A DNA stretch of 64,000 bases from Macrostomum hystrix (GCA_950097015.1 CATNEN010000038.1:6683001-6747000), one strand, 5' to 3'; shown: positions 21,009-34,200, counted from the stretch's first letter. Translations and numbers: made by a program. Notes: generated from the sequence alone by a model not told the origin.

Positions 21009-21630
21009 GAGTGGTGGTGAGTGAGTGGTGGTGAATGTGTGGTGGTGAATGAGTGGTGGTGAGTGAGTGGTGGTGAATGAGTGGTGGTGAGTGAGTGGTG
21101 GTGAATGAGTGGTGGTGAGTGAGTGGTGGTGAATGAGTGGTGGTGAATGAGTGGTGGTGAGTGAGTGGTGGTGAATGAGTGGTGGTGAGTGAGTGGTGGT
21201 GAATGAGTGGTGGTGAATGAGTGGTGGTGAGTGAGTGGTGGTGAATGAGTGGTGGTGAGTGAGTGGTGGTGAATGAGTGGTGGTGAATGAGTGGTGGTGA
21301 GTGAGTGGTGGTGAATGAGTGGTGGTGAATGAGTGGTGGTGAATGAGTGGTGGTGAGTGAGTGGTGGTGAATGAGTGGTGGTGAGTGAGTGGTGGTGAGT
21401 GAGTGGTGGTGAGTGAGTGGTGGTGAATGAGTGGTGGTGAGTGAGTGGTGGTGAGTGAGTGGTGGTGAGTGAGTGGTGGTGAGTGATTGGTGGTGAATGA
21501 GTGGTGGTGAGTGAGTGGTGGTGAATGAGTGGTAGTGAGTGAGTGGTGGTGAGTGAGTGGTGGTGAGTGAGTGGTGGTGAGTGAGTGGTGGTGAATGAGT
21601 GGTGGTGAATGAGTGGTAGTGAGTGAGGGT
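21009..21630. repeat. Minisatellite, 14-bp unit, about 44 copies
   Basis: The unit is GAGTGGTGGTGAAT or GAGTGGTGGTGAGT. It directly continues the preceding array with an abrupt change of unit. Confidence 0.95.
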
Positions 21631-22284
21631 ATGTTTGTATTATAAGTGCTGGTGTCGGAAATGAAAAAAATTATAAAAAAATAGCTTTAAAAAATCTGAC
21701 GCACTGGTTACAAAACTACATTTTATCATAAACGGATAATTGGCATATTGTTATTGTCTAGAAGAATACTGCCATTAAAACTAGCGGCATTGCTCATACT
21801 GTGTGGCAGTCATTTGTTTCATCAGAAAGCAACGAGCTAACAGTAAAAAACAGCCAGCAAGCCAGAAACACACTGAAAAAACCCGAGTCAGTGCTCACAG
21901 CGGAGTCGAGACGAGGACAATGCAGACAGGTTTAAACTGTCGACAGTGAAGCCAGAGCGAAGACAGAATGCTGATAAAAATGGTAGCAATTATTAAAAGC
22001 AGAAAAAGTGGAACTAGAGTAATAACTACCCATGTAACTAGCATTCCGGTGTGTGCAGAGAGAACATTTTGAGTCAAAAATACCCGAATCGCAATCAAAC
22101 AGCTAAGACTTGTCTGTAAAAATACATCATTAAAAAATTCAGGTCGCGGAAAAAAGCGTTTTTATTCTGCTAAGCAATTGAAAGCACCTTACAGATGACA
22201 GCAAAGGTCACAAATAGAGGAAAGTAGAAAGAAAATATTGAATTTTAATTCAGCGTCAAAAAATCAAAGGGAGAATTGGAGCTA
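21631..22284. other. Unique spacer between arrays
   Basis: A 67-codon minus-strand frame (21895-22098) is strongly hydrophobic but has no other support. No gene is called. Confidence 0.4.
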
Positions 22285-23085
22285 ATATTTAGGAAGGATG
22301 GGATCTTAGATTTAGTAAAAGGGGATCTTGGAATAAGAACGATGGGATCTTGAATTTAGTAAGATGCGATCTTGAATTTGGTAAGATGGGATCTTGGATT
22401 TGGTAACATGGAATCTTAGATTTGGTAGGATGGGATCTTGGATTTGGTAAGATGGGATCTTAGATTTGGTAACATGGAATCTTAGATTTGGTAGGATGGG
22501 ATCTTGGATTTGGTAAGATGGGATCTTAGATTTGGTAACATGGAATCTTAGATTTGGTAGGATGGGATCTTAGATTTGGTAGGATGGGATCTTGGATTTG
22601 GTAAGATGGGATCTTAGATTTGGTAACATGGAATCTTAGATTTGGTAGGATGGGATCTTGGATTTGGTAAGATGGGATCTTAGATTTGGTAACATGGAAT
22701 CTTAGATTTGGTAGGATGGGATCTTAGATTTGGTAAAATGGGATCTTAGATTTGGTAAGATGGAATCTTAGATTTGGTAATATGGAATCTTAGATTTGGT
22801 AAGATGGGATCTTAGATTTGGTAGGATGGGATCTTAGATTTGGTAATATGGAATCCTAGATTTGGTAAGATGGGATCTTGAATTTGGTAATATAGAATCC
22901 TAGATTTGGTAAGATGGGATCTTGAATTTGGTAAGATGGGATCTTAGATTTGGTAACATGGAATCTTAGATTTGGTAGGATGGGATCTTGGATTTGGTAA
23001 GATGGGATCTTAGATTTCATAAGATGGGATCTTAGATTTCGGGAGACGGGATCTTAGGTTTGGTAAGATGGGATCTTGGTTTCAG
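22285..23085. repeat. Minisatellite, 22-bp unit, about 36 copies
   Basis: The unit is TTTGGTAAGATGGGATCTTAGA with G/A variants. It ends about 125 bp beyond the stop of the minus-strand sorting nexin gene. Confidence 0.95.
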
Positions 23086-23209
23086 AAAGATCTTGTACTT
23101 GAAAAATTGAAATCCTATATTTTTAGATGGTATTCGGAAAATGTTAAGCTTCTATTTCTTAAGTTTAAAGAAATGGAATGTGAACGCAAAAACTACAGAA
23201 TTTTTCTCC

Positions 23210-26200
23210 TCACAAAGCGGCCTCCTCCATCAGCGCCATCAACCACGAGTACAGAATGGCTTTATTGGCTAGCTGGCTGCAGGTGAACATCCAGTGTAGG
23301 AAGGTCAGTCCTGACCTGGCCGTCCTGTCTCCCAGGAGCAGCAGGGCCGGCTCTGGCAGGCTGTCCAGCATGAGGCTCAGGCAGCTGTCAACGCTGGCGT
23401 CGGCTTGCTCGGCGGCACTCGAAGGCCCCGACTGAGCTGACTCGGCTTGCCACAGGAGGCAGCGCAGTTGGCTGAGGTAGGACAGGCAGGCATGCGGCTC
23501 AGTCCAGGCTGTCAGGAGGTCGCGGCACCATCGCTCGGCGGTAGTCTGGCCGCCGATGTGCATAGCCAGGAGCCGCAGCAGCCGCCTGGGAGCGCTGGAC
23601 GAGCCGGCGAAGTCGAAGATGGCGTCGGCCAGATGAAAGACGGCGTCCGCCAGCGGCTCCGCTGCGGCCTGCGGCTGGCCCGGGTGCCTTCGGGAATCCG
23701 GTTGGGAGTGGCGCGGGTGAGCAGATGGGTGAGTAGATGGGTGAGCAGACGGGTTGGTGAGCAGATGGGTGAGCAGATGGGTGAGCAGATGGGTGAGCAG
23801 ATGGGTGAGCAGATGGGTGAGCAGATGGGTGAGCAGAAGGGTGGGTGAGCAAACGCATTGTTGCAAGGTAGTTCGTGTTGTAATCACTTAGCCGCCTGCT
23901 GCTGCTGCTGTTGCTGCTGAGCAGCTGCAGATCTCAGAATGCACAATGGCCCACTGGAAGCTGCATCTGATCCGGCTGTTGAAATCGGCAGCTGTGCCGG
24001 AGTCGGCGGTGGTGGCGGCAAGTTCTGCGCCGATGCAGCAGCCGCACCCGACTGCGCCTCAGTCAGCAGGCGGTGCAGCGACTCGCTGGCCTGAGCCACC
24101 GGATCTGCCAGGGCTGCGTTCAGGAAGGCCTCGGCCGCCTGCGGTGACAGTCGAGCGCCTCGCGAACCCAGCGGACGCGCCAGCAGATTCGCTGACGATG
24201 TCGCCGACAAATGCGAAGCCCGCCTGGCTGAAGTAAACAGCAGGCCGCTGAGCTCAATGCTCAACTGGCGAATGGATTCGAGGGGCACGCTGACCTGCCA
24301 GTCAATGCTGTCCTCTGAGCCGGCGGCTGCGTCCGTCGAGGAAGACTCAGTAGGCAGGCAGTAGACCTAAGAATCATTGGCGTCTATATAGGTGAGTCTT
24401 GAAAGAATTGGGCAGTTTCCAAGCACAGAGGAATCGCAGCAGGAATCGAACAGACATTCCCATGCTATGCCACGTCAGAAGCAATTATCGCACCGTAAAC
24501 TGACCCGAAATCGCGAAGCAGCGCACCGGCTGCCAGGTCCTACAGTTGCTAGATCATCAGCCAGCAGCCGAACCCGCCAGCGGCCCAGGCGCTCGGCCCA
24601 GACGGCCGCCAGTTCAGCGTAGGCGATCAGCCGACTTCGCTCGCGATTTAGACTGGCCAGTTCGGCTTCAAGTTGATCGCCAAACGGACCAGGCGGGAAC
24701 ACGGCTAGCTCCACCGCCGTCGCCGACGCTGAAGTATGGTCGCTATTGGGAGCATTGTGGCGCCGAAAAGCGTCTAGTTGGGCGCGTTTCCGTTGCAGAC
24801 GAGAGTCGAGGACCGCCAGGGCACCGCTGCACGGATCCTCGGGCGGGAGTGCAGACGACGACCGAGCTGAAGATAAGTTGCATGTCGATGCCGATGTTGA
24901 CGTCGTCGATGCCGACGTTGACGTCGTCGATGCCGATGTTGACGTCGTTGATGCCGATGTTGACGTCGTTGACGTTGATGCGATTGTTGAAATCATTGAT
25001 GCTGACGATGATAATACGAAAGTCTTTGTCGATTTTTTCGACGTCTTATATTGTGCCTCGGCAGGGCCAGAATCATCGGGTGGCATGCCGCGCCGACAGA
25101 AGGCCTCGAACTGCGGGCTGATGACGAAGGCGCAGTACCAGAACTGCTCGGCGCAGTTGGCCACGTCACGCGCGATCGCTTCGAAACCGTCCGGGCTGGC
25201 TGATCGGCCCAGGAGGAAGTCGCGCGCCCGGTTGAAGTTGGCCACAGCGTTGGACGTTGCCGGCGCAATGTACACAGCCTGGTCGGTGCCGCGGTGCAGG
25301 TAGCGCCGGTAGAGCCGCCAGGCCGAGTCGTACAGGCTCCGCAAAGCGACATCGGCGTCGGCGCTGCGGTCAGCCTCATCTGCCAGATCTCTCAGCCGAC
25401 TGGCATCCGCCCAGTAGTCCAGAAGAACAGCTTCGTCAGGCTGACGCTGCGAGACGAAGCGCCGGAATTCAGCTCGAAATGCTTCGTGCTCAAGGATCAC
25501 CTGGATTGGAGTCAGGGAGCAGGTGCTGGAGACGTTGAGGGCAGAGAGATTCCGGCAAAGTGGTTATTTTTAAATAATCAATTAGTTAGCAATGATTAGA
25601 TATAAGATAATTAGAAAAAGTAAATGGGGTACCTGGGATAATCGACTCAAAAAAATCTGGGGATCTGGACTAATCATCTGGGGATCTGGGATAATCACAT
25701 CGATAATCTGGGGATCTGGGATGATTAAACAATAATCTGGGGATCTGGGATAATCAGCTCAACAATCTGGGGATAATTGGCTATTGGGGATAAGTAATCT
25801 GAGGATGTGGGATAGTTAGCTAAGGAATACGAGGAAATACTCGTAAAAACAATTTTGTGTAAAATCAGATCATTTAGGATAAAAGTGCGTGTACCTGCAG
25901 AGAATAAACCCGCAGAGTCGCCCGCTCAGCTTCAGCATCAGGGTCCTGATCGGCACTGGCAGTGTCCGGGAGCAGGCCAGCTAGTCGCTGCTGGCAGATG
26001 GCCTCGCACTGACCCAGCTGGTTCAGGTAGCGTCTCAGGTCCCGATTCATCAGCTGACTTGCTTTGTTAGTGGAGTGCAAGCTCTGCTGCTGCTGCTGCT
26101 GCTGCTGCTGGCGCTGCAAGGCGCGCAGGGCGGTGGCGTGCAAGATCTCGGAGCGCACGCTGGCCCGCAGCTGGCGCAGAGCCTGAGGCGATTCGCAGGC

Positions 26201-26950
26201 CAGAATCTGCCTGACGAAATCTTCGAAGCTGCCGGCGGCGATGCGGTCGTAGCGCTGACGGCTGCGGCGGCTGGCCAGGGAGGCGCCGACTGCCCGAGCC
26301 AGGACCTGCGGCTGCGTCACCGCTTCAACGGCCGGAGCCAGGAGGCAGCGGGCCAGCATCTCGGTCAGCAGCAGGCGGATCGGAAGGCAGCGGCCGAGAC
26401 TGGAGGCGTCGGGCACGCAGTCCGACAGGCCGTCGATGAGGCGGGCGGCAACGGCCCGCAGTAGCTGGAGTTCTTTGCCATCGGCTACGAGAAACTCGGG
26501 CACCGGCATCGGGCATCGAGACTGGCGACAGAGGCGAAGATGACGAGCGTGCGCGGAGACCAGCGGCAGAAGCCGGCGATGGCAGAGTCGGTGCCAGTCG
26601 ACTGAGGTGGCCAGGCGAACAGCTACAGCCAGAAGGCTGCGGCGAATTAGGCGACGAATGCGCGGCGACAGACTGGGCGGACACCAGGCCTGTCCCGCCA
26701 GTTGGTTGTGAAACGCGAGCTCGGAGAATTCCACAAGGCAGGCTGCGATTCGCGAATCCAGCTGCTTTGCCAGGTCGTCGTCGACACCCGTCGCGTCGTC
26801 GGCGCTGCAGACTTCAACACCATTGCCGGGCGCAAAGCGTCTGCGACGACGTTCTCTGGCCAGCTGGTCGACGGTTGATAGAGAGGCCGCGGCGCGGACC
26901 AAAAGTGTCAGCGAGCAGCAGAGCAGAAACAGACAGATCGAGAGCAGCAT
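23210..26950 (-). CDS. SNX25: Sorting nexin of the SNX25 type (PXA-RGS-PX-nexin C), four coding exons
   Basis: Coding exons (minus strand) are 26950-25895, 25500-24505, 24366-23888 and 23687-23210; junction phases agree and give 1002 residues. Residues 2-24 are a membrane anchor. A PXA domain follows (about 70-300, with a Phe-Glu-Asp-Phe-Val segment and Arg-Arg-Tyr-Leu-Asn-Gln-Leu). An RGS-like region starts at exon 2 (Ile-Leu-Glu-His-Glu-Ala-Phe). Then come a Thr/Ser repeat (about 515-560), a coiled coil ending Leu-Gly-Arg-Trp, a degenerate PX domain across exon 3, and a nexin C domain in exon 4. Order and motifs match SNX25, which works in endosomal/ER sorting and TGF-beta receptor turnover. 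A TTTCTTCTTTCAG acceptor 35 bp before the ATG, with an open frame to it, suggests an upstream exon or trans-splicing. The third-to-fourth exon junction is the least certain. Confidence 0.8.
23704..23850. repeat. 12-bp minisatellite inside the last intron of the sorting nexin gene
   Basis: The unit is GTGAGCAGATGG, about twelve copies, pyrimidine-rich on the gene strand and immediately before the predicted acceptor at 23688. Confidence 0.85.
24896..24985. repeat. In-frame 21-bp coding repeat of the sorting nexin
   Basis: The unit GATGCCGATGTTGACGTCGTC, four to five copies, encodes a seven-residue Thr/Ser/Ala period on the minus strand within exon 2. Confidence 0.85.
25630..25830. repeat. Degenerate tandem repeat in the first intron of the sorting nexin gene
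   Basis: Units of the type AATCTGGGGATCTGGGATAA, about eight imperfect copies. Confidence 0.75.
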
Positions 26951-27044
26951 GCGGCGCTGCAGCTGTTGCTGGGCAACGCTTCCTGCTGAAAGAAGAAAAT
27001 CCAGAAAAAACGACTCGATGTATCAAGTCCTAAATAACAAAAAT

Positions 27045-27325
27045 CCCTATTGATCTAGTCCCAAATCACTGCACTCCCAATTGATCAAATCCCACATCAC
27101 TGAAATCCCAATTGATCTAATACTAAATTACTGAAATCCCAATTGATCTAATACTAAATTACTGAAATCCCAATTGATCTAATACTAAATTACTGAAATC
27201 CCAATTGATCTAATACTAAATTACTGAAATCCCAATTGATCTAATACTAAATTACTGAAATCCCAATTGATCTAATACTAAATTACTGAAATCCCAATTG
27301 ATCTAATCCAAAATCGCTGAAACTC
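27045..27325 (-). repeat. 31-bp minisatellite, about nine copies, inverted relative to 27890-29650
   Basis: The unit contains AAATCCCAATTGATCTAATA followed by CTAAATTACTG. Its reverse complement matches the unit of the array at 27890-29650 at most positions. Confidence 0.9.
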
Positions 27326-27889
27326 CTTTTTAAGTAGAATATCCCCAGACAGGTCTCAGTCTCACAAGAAGCTGCATGAACAGCTGTGCACATCTTTTAA
27401 AAAGACAGAGTAGAGTAGAAACTGCACGGCTGTTCAGTCCGTGGACTGGACAGTTATACGCGACCCACCTAAGTTTTTAACCTAGCTGATGCTTGTACAG
27501 ATTTTTCTCAGCGGCCATAATTGCTTTCATTAGGACTGAGATTCGAACTCACAACTACAGGGCCAGTGATATTCTACGGTTCTGGCCGAAGGTCTGAAGG
27601 CCGAAGCCAGTAAGCCTAAGGTATTTCAAATTGATTGCTGTTTCAGAAGATGCGCAACAAAACGCTCGTGTTGCTTGCTGTCGCAGCAAAAATGTCAATC
27701 CTAGCAGACAATCGCCCCGAATGGTATAAAATAGAAGGGAAAAGCGGCTTAACAGAGCTAATGTTAAAAGACCATTCAAAAAAACTGTCGAGAGTTTTTT
27801 GGCTATCGGAATTTGGTAAGCGCCACCTTGCGGCAAGAGACGCAAAATAGGTAAATCCGTGACCTAGGGTTCAATTAATTATGCTTCGT
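27326..27889. other. Spacer between the two inverted 31-bp arrays
   Basis: It holds a SINE family 2 scrap at about 27427-27460 (GTTCAGTCCGTGGACTG) and, near 27537-27575, a tRNA-like B-box on the minus strand (GAGTTCGAATCTCAGTCC). No gene is supported. Confidence 0.45.
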
Positions 27890-29650
27890 TTATTTGAGAT
27901 TAGATTAATCAGGATTTTTCTAATTTGGGATAACATCGATGGAGATTTCAACGATTTGGGATTATATCAGTTGGGATTTCAGTGATTTGGGATTAGATCA
28001 GTTGGTATTTCAGTGATTTGGGATTAGATCAGTTGGTATTTCAGTGATTTGGGATCAGATCAGTTGGGATTTCAGTGATTTGGGATTATATCAGTTGGTA
28101 TTTCAGTGATTTGGGATTAGATCAGTTGAGATTTCAGTGATTTGGGATTAGATCTGTTGGTATTTCAGTGATTTGGGATTAGATCAGTTGGGATTTCAGT
28201 GATTTGGGATTATATCAGTTGGTATTTCAGTGATTTGGGATTAGATCAGTTGGTATTTCAGTGATTTGGGATTAGATCTGTTGGTATTTCAGTGATTTGG
28301 GATTAGATCAGTTGGGATTTCAGTGATTTGGGATTAGATCTGTTGGTATTTCAGGGATTTGGGATTAGATCAGTTGGGATTTCAGTGATTTGGGATTAGA
28401 TCAGTTGGGATTTCAGTGATTTGGGATTAGATCTGTTGGTATTTCAGTGATTTGGGATTAGATCAGTTGGGATTTCAGTGATTTGGGATTAGATCTGTTG
28501 GTATTTCAGTGATTTGGGATTAGATCAGTTGGGATTTCAGTGATTTGGGATTAGATCTGTTGAGATTTCAGTGATTTGGGATTAGATCTGTTGAGATTTC
28601 AGTGATTTTGGGATTAGATCAGTTGGTATTTCAGTGATTTTGGGATTAGATCTGTTGAGATTTCAGTGATTTGGGATTAGATCTGTTGAGATTTCAGTGA
28701 TTTTGGGATTAGATCTGTTGAGATTTCAGTGATTTGGGATTAGATCAGTTGGTATTTCAGTGATTTGGGATTAGATCAGTTGGGATTTCAGTGATTTGGG
28801 ATTAGATCTGTTGAGATTTCAGTGATTTGGGATTAGATCTGTTGAGATTTCAGTGATTTGGGATTAGATCAGTTGAGATTTCAGTGATTTGGGATTAGAT
28901 CAGTTGTTATTTCAGTGATTTGGGATTAGATCAGTTGTTATTTCAGTGATTTGGGATTAGATCAGTTGGTATTTCAGTGATTTGGGATTAGATCTGTTGA
29001 GATTTCAGTGATTTTGGGATTAGATCTGTTGAGATTTCAGTGATTTGGGATTAGATCAGTTGGTATTTCAGTGATTTGGGATTAGATCAGTTGGGATTTC
29101 AGTGATTTGGGATTAGATCTGTTGAGATTTCAGTGATTTGGGATTAGATCTGTTGAGATTTCAGTGATTTGGGATTAGATCTGTTGAGATTTCAGTGATT
29201 TGGGATTAGATCAGTTGTTATTTCAGTGATTTTGGATCAGATCAGTTGGGATTTTAGTTATCAATAGGGATTTTAGTGATTTTAGATTAGATCAGTTGGG
29301 ATTTCTGTGATTTAGGATCAGAAAAATTCGGATTTCAGTGATTTGGGATTAGATCAGTTGGTATTTCAGTGATTTGGGATTAGATCAGTTGGTATTTCAG
29401 TGATTTGGGATCAGATCAGTTGGGATTTCAGTGATTTGGGATCAGATCAGTTGGGATTTCAGTTATCAATAGGGATTTCAGTGATTTTAAATTAGATCAA
29501 TCGGGATTTTAGTGATTTGGATTAGAATAATCGGGATTTCAGTGATTTGGATTAGATCAATCGGGATTTTAGTGATTTGGATTAGAATAATCGGGATTTC
29601 AGTGATTTGGATTAGATCCATTGGGATTTCAGTGATTTTTGGGATATGAT
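27890..29650 (+). repeat. 31-bp minisatellite, about 57 copies
   Basis: The unit reads CAGTGATTTGGGATTAGATC then AGTTGGGATTT, with AGTTGGTATTT, TGTTGAGATTT and 32-bp variants. It decays toward 29650. Confidence 0.95.
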
Positions 29651-30204
29651 TTACGTGAACAAATTCAATACACGTAACTAAACTGTAAACATAAGTATTG
29701 AAAATGAGAAAAAGGCTTTCCATCACAGTGCATTCTTTATGGAGTTATTTAATTCACAGTGTATATAAATAGGGCCTCAGATATATTTGTATTATAATCA
29801 TAACTCAATAGCAATTAGAGGGATCAACAGAAAAAACATGCGCATTTATACTAGTCGCGTGACTGTTCTAAATAAGTAGTTTAGGAGGATATTGATCACG
29901 AAGCGATGAATCTGGCATACGAGCGTAAGTGGAAATTATTATTTGTAATATATATATATATAAACATGCTGTTTAATTACAAGGAATTTATAACAAGTAA
30001 GAATTTATGTTATAACTTTGCTAGTTTGTGCACAATCAAATGACATGTAACAATGCTAAGAAGCTAGAAATCAGATCGACAAACTGTCGTTGACATGCCC
30101 ATAATGTCGGTTATTAGCAGTCGGTCGGCCTAGTAGCCTTGCTTATAACATCTTAACATGACAGCGCGGTGAGACCATAAGACGAATAAAATTTGCTCGG
30201 TAAA
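29651..30204. other. AT-rich spacer
   Basis: It contains a short (TA)n near 29950. No gene is supported. Confidence 0.4.
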
Positions 30205-30342
30205 TAGAGAAACAGACAGACAGACAGACAGAGAGACAGACACCCAGGACAGACAGACAGACAGACAGACAGACACCCAGGACAGACAGACAGACAGACA
30301 GACAGACAGAAACCCAGGACAGACAGACAGACAGAAACCCAG

Positions 30343-30386
<44 letters not shown>

Positions 30387-30449
30387 CCCAGGACAGACAG
30401 ACAGACAGACAGACACCCAGGACAGACAGACAGACAGACAGACACCCAG

Positions 30450-30493
<44 letters not shown>

Positions 30494-30498
30494 CCCAG

Positions 30499-30546
<48 letters not shown>

Positions 30547-30609
30547 CCCAGGACAGACAGACAGACAGACAGACACCCAGGACAGACAGACAGACAGACA
30601 GACACCCAG

Positions 30610-30661
<52 letters not shown>

Positions 30662-30750
30662 CCCAGGACAGACAGACAGACAGACAGACACCCAGGACAG
30701 ACAGACAGACAGACAGACAGACACCCATGACAGACAGACAGACAGACACA
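30205..30750. repeat. GACA microsatellite with a higher-order spacer
   Basis: Runs of (CAGA)n are broken at irregular intervals by CACCCAGGA or AACCCAGGA, giving composite units of roughly 24-60 bp. All minus-strand frames stay open (Cys-Leu-Ser-Val repeats), an artefact of the microsatellite. Confidence 0.95.
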
Positions 30751-30842
30751 ATGACAGGCCGATATAATAGTGGCAATGTCGGACTAGCACAAGGCAGTTG
30801 AATAAATAGTTAAACTCTATAGTTAATACGATGGAATAACAG

Positions 30843-30925
30843 TATTGCTCAACACACTAGTGCTCAACACAGTAGTGCTCAACACACTAGTGCTCAACAC
30901 AGTAGTGCTCAACACACTAGTGGAC
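30843..30925. repeat. 15-bp tandem repeat, about five copies
   Basis: TGCTCAACACACTAG alternates with TGCTCAACACAGTAG. Confidence 0.85.
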
Positions 30926-30981
30926 TTGACAGACGAATTCATGGCTTAAATATAGCTAGCAGCAAAATGTATTACCTATGC

Positions 30982-30987
30982 TTTAAT
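30982..30987 (-). terminator. ATTAAA poly(A) signal candidate for TRAPPC8
   Basis: On the minus strand ATTAAA lies 11 bases beyond the TRAPPC8 stop. It is the only near signal I see. Confidence 0.3.
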
Positions 30988-30998
30988 TATGAAACAGT

Positions 30999-31248
30999 TC
31001 AGGTGTTAACCACCTGGACAAGGTAACGAGCGGCAGCCAGATTGGCGGCCTCATGTCTCACAAACACGGGATCTCCGGCTGAGCACAGTTGAGCAGTTCT
31101 CAGGGTGAGGGTCTGCAGGTCGTACACACCGGGTGAGGAGAAGGCGGCGCACAGCTGGACGCTGCGCCGGGAACCTGCAGGCAAGGTGAGCGTCTTGCCG
31201 CTGAATCCAACCCAGGAGTAGCCTGAAGACAGTTGGCGATGCTGCTGA

Positions 31249-31290
<42 letters not shown>

Positions 31291-34200
31291 GAAGAGCCCG
31301 CAGCCGGATGACTTTCTCGAGCGTCTAGTCGAACTAGAAGATCCGTCTGACAGTTGCTGCACAGGTGAACTGACACTGGCAACAAGCAGAGCCGCTTGGC
31401 TGAGAAGTTGTGCTTCACCTGCTCAAAAGTTAAGCAAAAGAGAAAAAATATTAAACTTTGATCTAAGAAACCTAAAACAATAATCCTCGATTTCAAGTTG
31501 TCTCTCCAATATCTTAAAAATCACAATGCAAGAACCCAAATCCGAATCCTGAAAAACTGTCAAAATCCTAGAAAAAAAGCACAATTCTATAATACGAATC
31601 AGAATCCCAGAACCCAAATCAAATCCCAGAACCCAAATCAAATCCCAAAACCCAAATCACAATCTCAGAACCCAAATCCCAATCCCAGAAGCCAATTCAC
31701 AATCCCAGAAGCCAATTCACAATCCCAGAAGCCAATTCACAATCCCAGAAGCCAATTAACAATCCCAGAAGCCAAATCACAATCCCAGAAGCCAAATCAC
31801 AATCCCAGAAGCCAATTCACAATCCCAGAAGCCAAATCACAACTCCACAAAAGTCAAGCAACTAACCGTAGCCTCATACTGCATGGCCATGCGAACCATT
31901 TTGCACTGCCTGACGAGCTGATCAACGCCTGGAGGCAGCGCCGTCGGCAGTCGTTGCGGCATCATCGCCGTCGAGTTTGAATCGTCGCCTGCCGACATTA
32001 GAATCGACGCCGGGGAGGCGTCTGATGAAACCGGAGCCGGACGGACGGGCAGCTGGAAGAAGCCGCGGTCCTTCCCGGAGGTAGCGGCAGTGCCAGCCAA
32101 CTGCCAGAAGACCAGAAGGGAGGCGGGCGCTTCATCCAAAGCTTCATCTACGGCTGCTGCCAGCATGTCAGCAACTGGACTGCCGCTTTCAGCCACCGCG
32201 GGCAGCCGGCGGCCGCCGGAGTTGAGCAGCACTCTAGACAGTAGGCGAGACTCGCCAGCAGCTGCCGATAAAGGCTCTGCAGCTTCAGCTAGGCCCAGGC
32301 AGAGACTGTAGGTCTCGCCTGGCTGTAGGCTGACACTGCTGCTGCTGCTGTTGCTGTCTATTGTCGAAGAGGTGTCTCCGATAGAAACTAGACGATATCG
32401 ACGGCTGATGCAGCTTACCTGATTAATATGTTAATTTGAGGATTTTAAGAACAGACAGCAAATATTGTGAGTTTTCGCAGATATGAAATGAGGATCAGGG
32501 AGATGGGGTTGATTTCATCAAAATGAGGATCAGGGAGATGGGGTGGATTTCCTCAAAATGTGGATCAGGGAGATAGGGTGGATTTCCTCAAAATGAGGAT
32601 CAGGGAGATGGGGTGGATTTCACCAAAATGAGGATCAGGGAGATGGGGTGGATTTCATCAAAATGTGGATCAGGGAGATTTGGTGGATTTCACCAAAATG
32701 AGGATCAGGGAGATGGGGTGGATTTCCTCAAAATGTGGATCAGGGAGATTTGGTGGATTTCACCAAAATGAGGATCAGGGAGATGGGGTGGATTTCATCA
32801 AAATGTGGATCAGGGAGATTTGGTGGATTTCATCAAAATGAGGATCAGGGAGATAGGATTTCCACAAAGTGAGGGTCATTGTTGTTAGGTTGGCCCCAAT
32901 TTGTTATTTGGTAGATTTGGTAATTTAAGTGCTACTTAGCAAACAAAAGTGAAAAACTCCCACTATGACGCCTCCATATTGGTTCCTAAGGCCGAGAAGC
33001 CCTACTTGCCTGAGTGACCAGAATTTCGCTGGCAGGCTGCGCCATCGGCTGTCTCGAGTTGGTCAAAGTTAAGCCCAGCAGCTGGCTGGCTGGCAGGGCG
33101 TGGCTGTGGGCAGCGTGGAGACAGCAGCTGGCTGTCAGTCCAGGCAGGACCTCCAGCGTGGCTGAATGACGGAGCACCCGGTGCTGCTGTTGTGCAACGG
33201 CCGGCTCAGTGCTTTCGTAGTAGAACAACATGGTCACCTGCACATAATTTTTTAAATAATGAGATGAACTCGAGATATGGTAGGGAGAAATAATTTCCTG
33301 GAAATAATTGAAACAAAGCAGACGACGCGGAGAATATTGATCAATCTATTGATCAACAGCCTAGCTTTCCCCCTTGTTCACACTGTGTTTCTAACTTTCT
33401 TAGATCAATAGTTTATCATTTTTTAATTATTGTTTCTGGTATCTAACCATAAAATGATCTTTCTCATTTGTCCAGTCTGTCTCACTGCAAACTCTTCAGT
33501 ACCGAATCTCTCACTCTCGCCATGAACAAGAATGAAATCTCCCTACAAACTATCCGTCTCCCTATCTCCTGTCGAACTGTCTCACTCTCCCACTCTCACT
33601 TTCTGGCTATCGCTCTCACTGTCTCACTGTCTCACCCTCCCACTCTCACTGTCTCACTCACCCACTCTAACTCTCCCTATCTCACCCCCTCTCCTCTTAC
33701 TGTCTCACCCTCCCTCTCTCACTGTCTCACCCTCCCACTCTCACTGTCTCACTCACCCACTCTAACTCTCCCTATCTCACCCCCTCTCCTCTTACTGTCT
33801 CACCCTCCCTCTCTCACTGTCTCACCCTCCCACTCTCACTGTCTCACTCACCCACTCTAACTCTCGCTCTCACTGTCTCACCCTCCCACTCTCACTGTCT
33901 CACCCTCCCACTCTCACTGTCTCATCCTCCCACTCTCACTCTCGCTCTCTCACTGTCTCACCCTCCCACTCTCACTGTCTCACCCTCCCACTCTCACTCA
34001 CCCTATCTCACTGTCTCACCCTCCCACTCTCACTCTCTCACTGTCTCACCCTCCCACTCTCACTGTCTCACTCACCCACTCTCACTCTCGCTCTCTCACT
34101 GTCTCACCCTCACACTCTCACTGTCTCACCCTCCCACTCTCACTCTCGCTCTCTCACTGTCTCACCCTCCCACTCTCACTGTCTCACTCACCCACTCTAA

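Noticed and set aside
24546-25599. Plus-strand frames opposite the SNX25-like exon 2
   Set aside because: Antisense shadows of a high-GC exon; the minus frame has the conserved domain order.
30130-30790. Long Cys-Leu-Ser-Val open frames on the minus strand
   Set aside because: All three minus frames are open because the sequence is a GACA microsatellite; no gene features.
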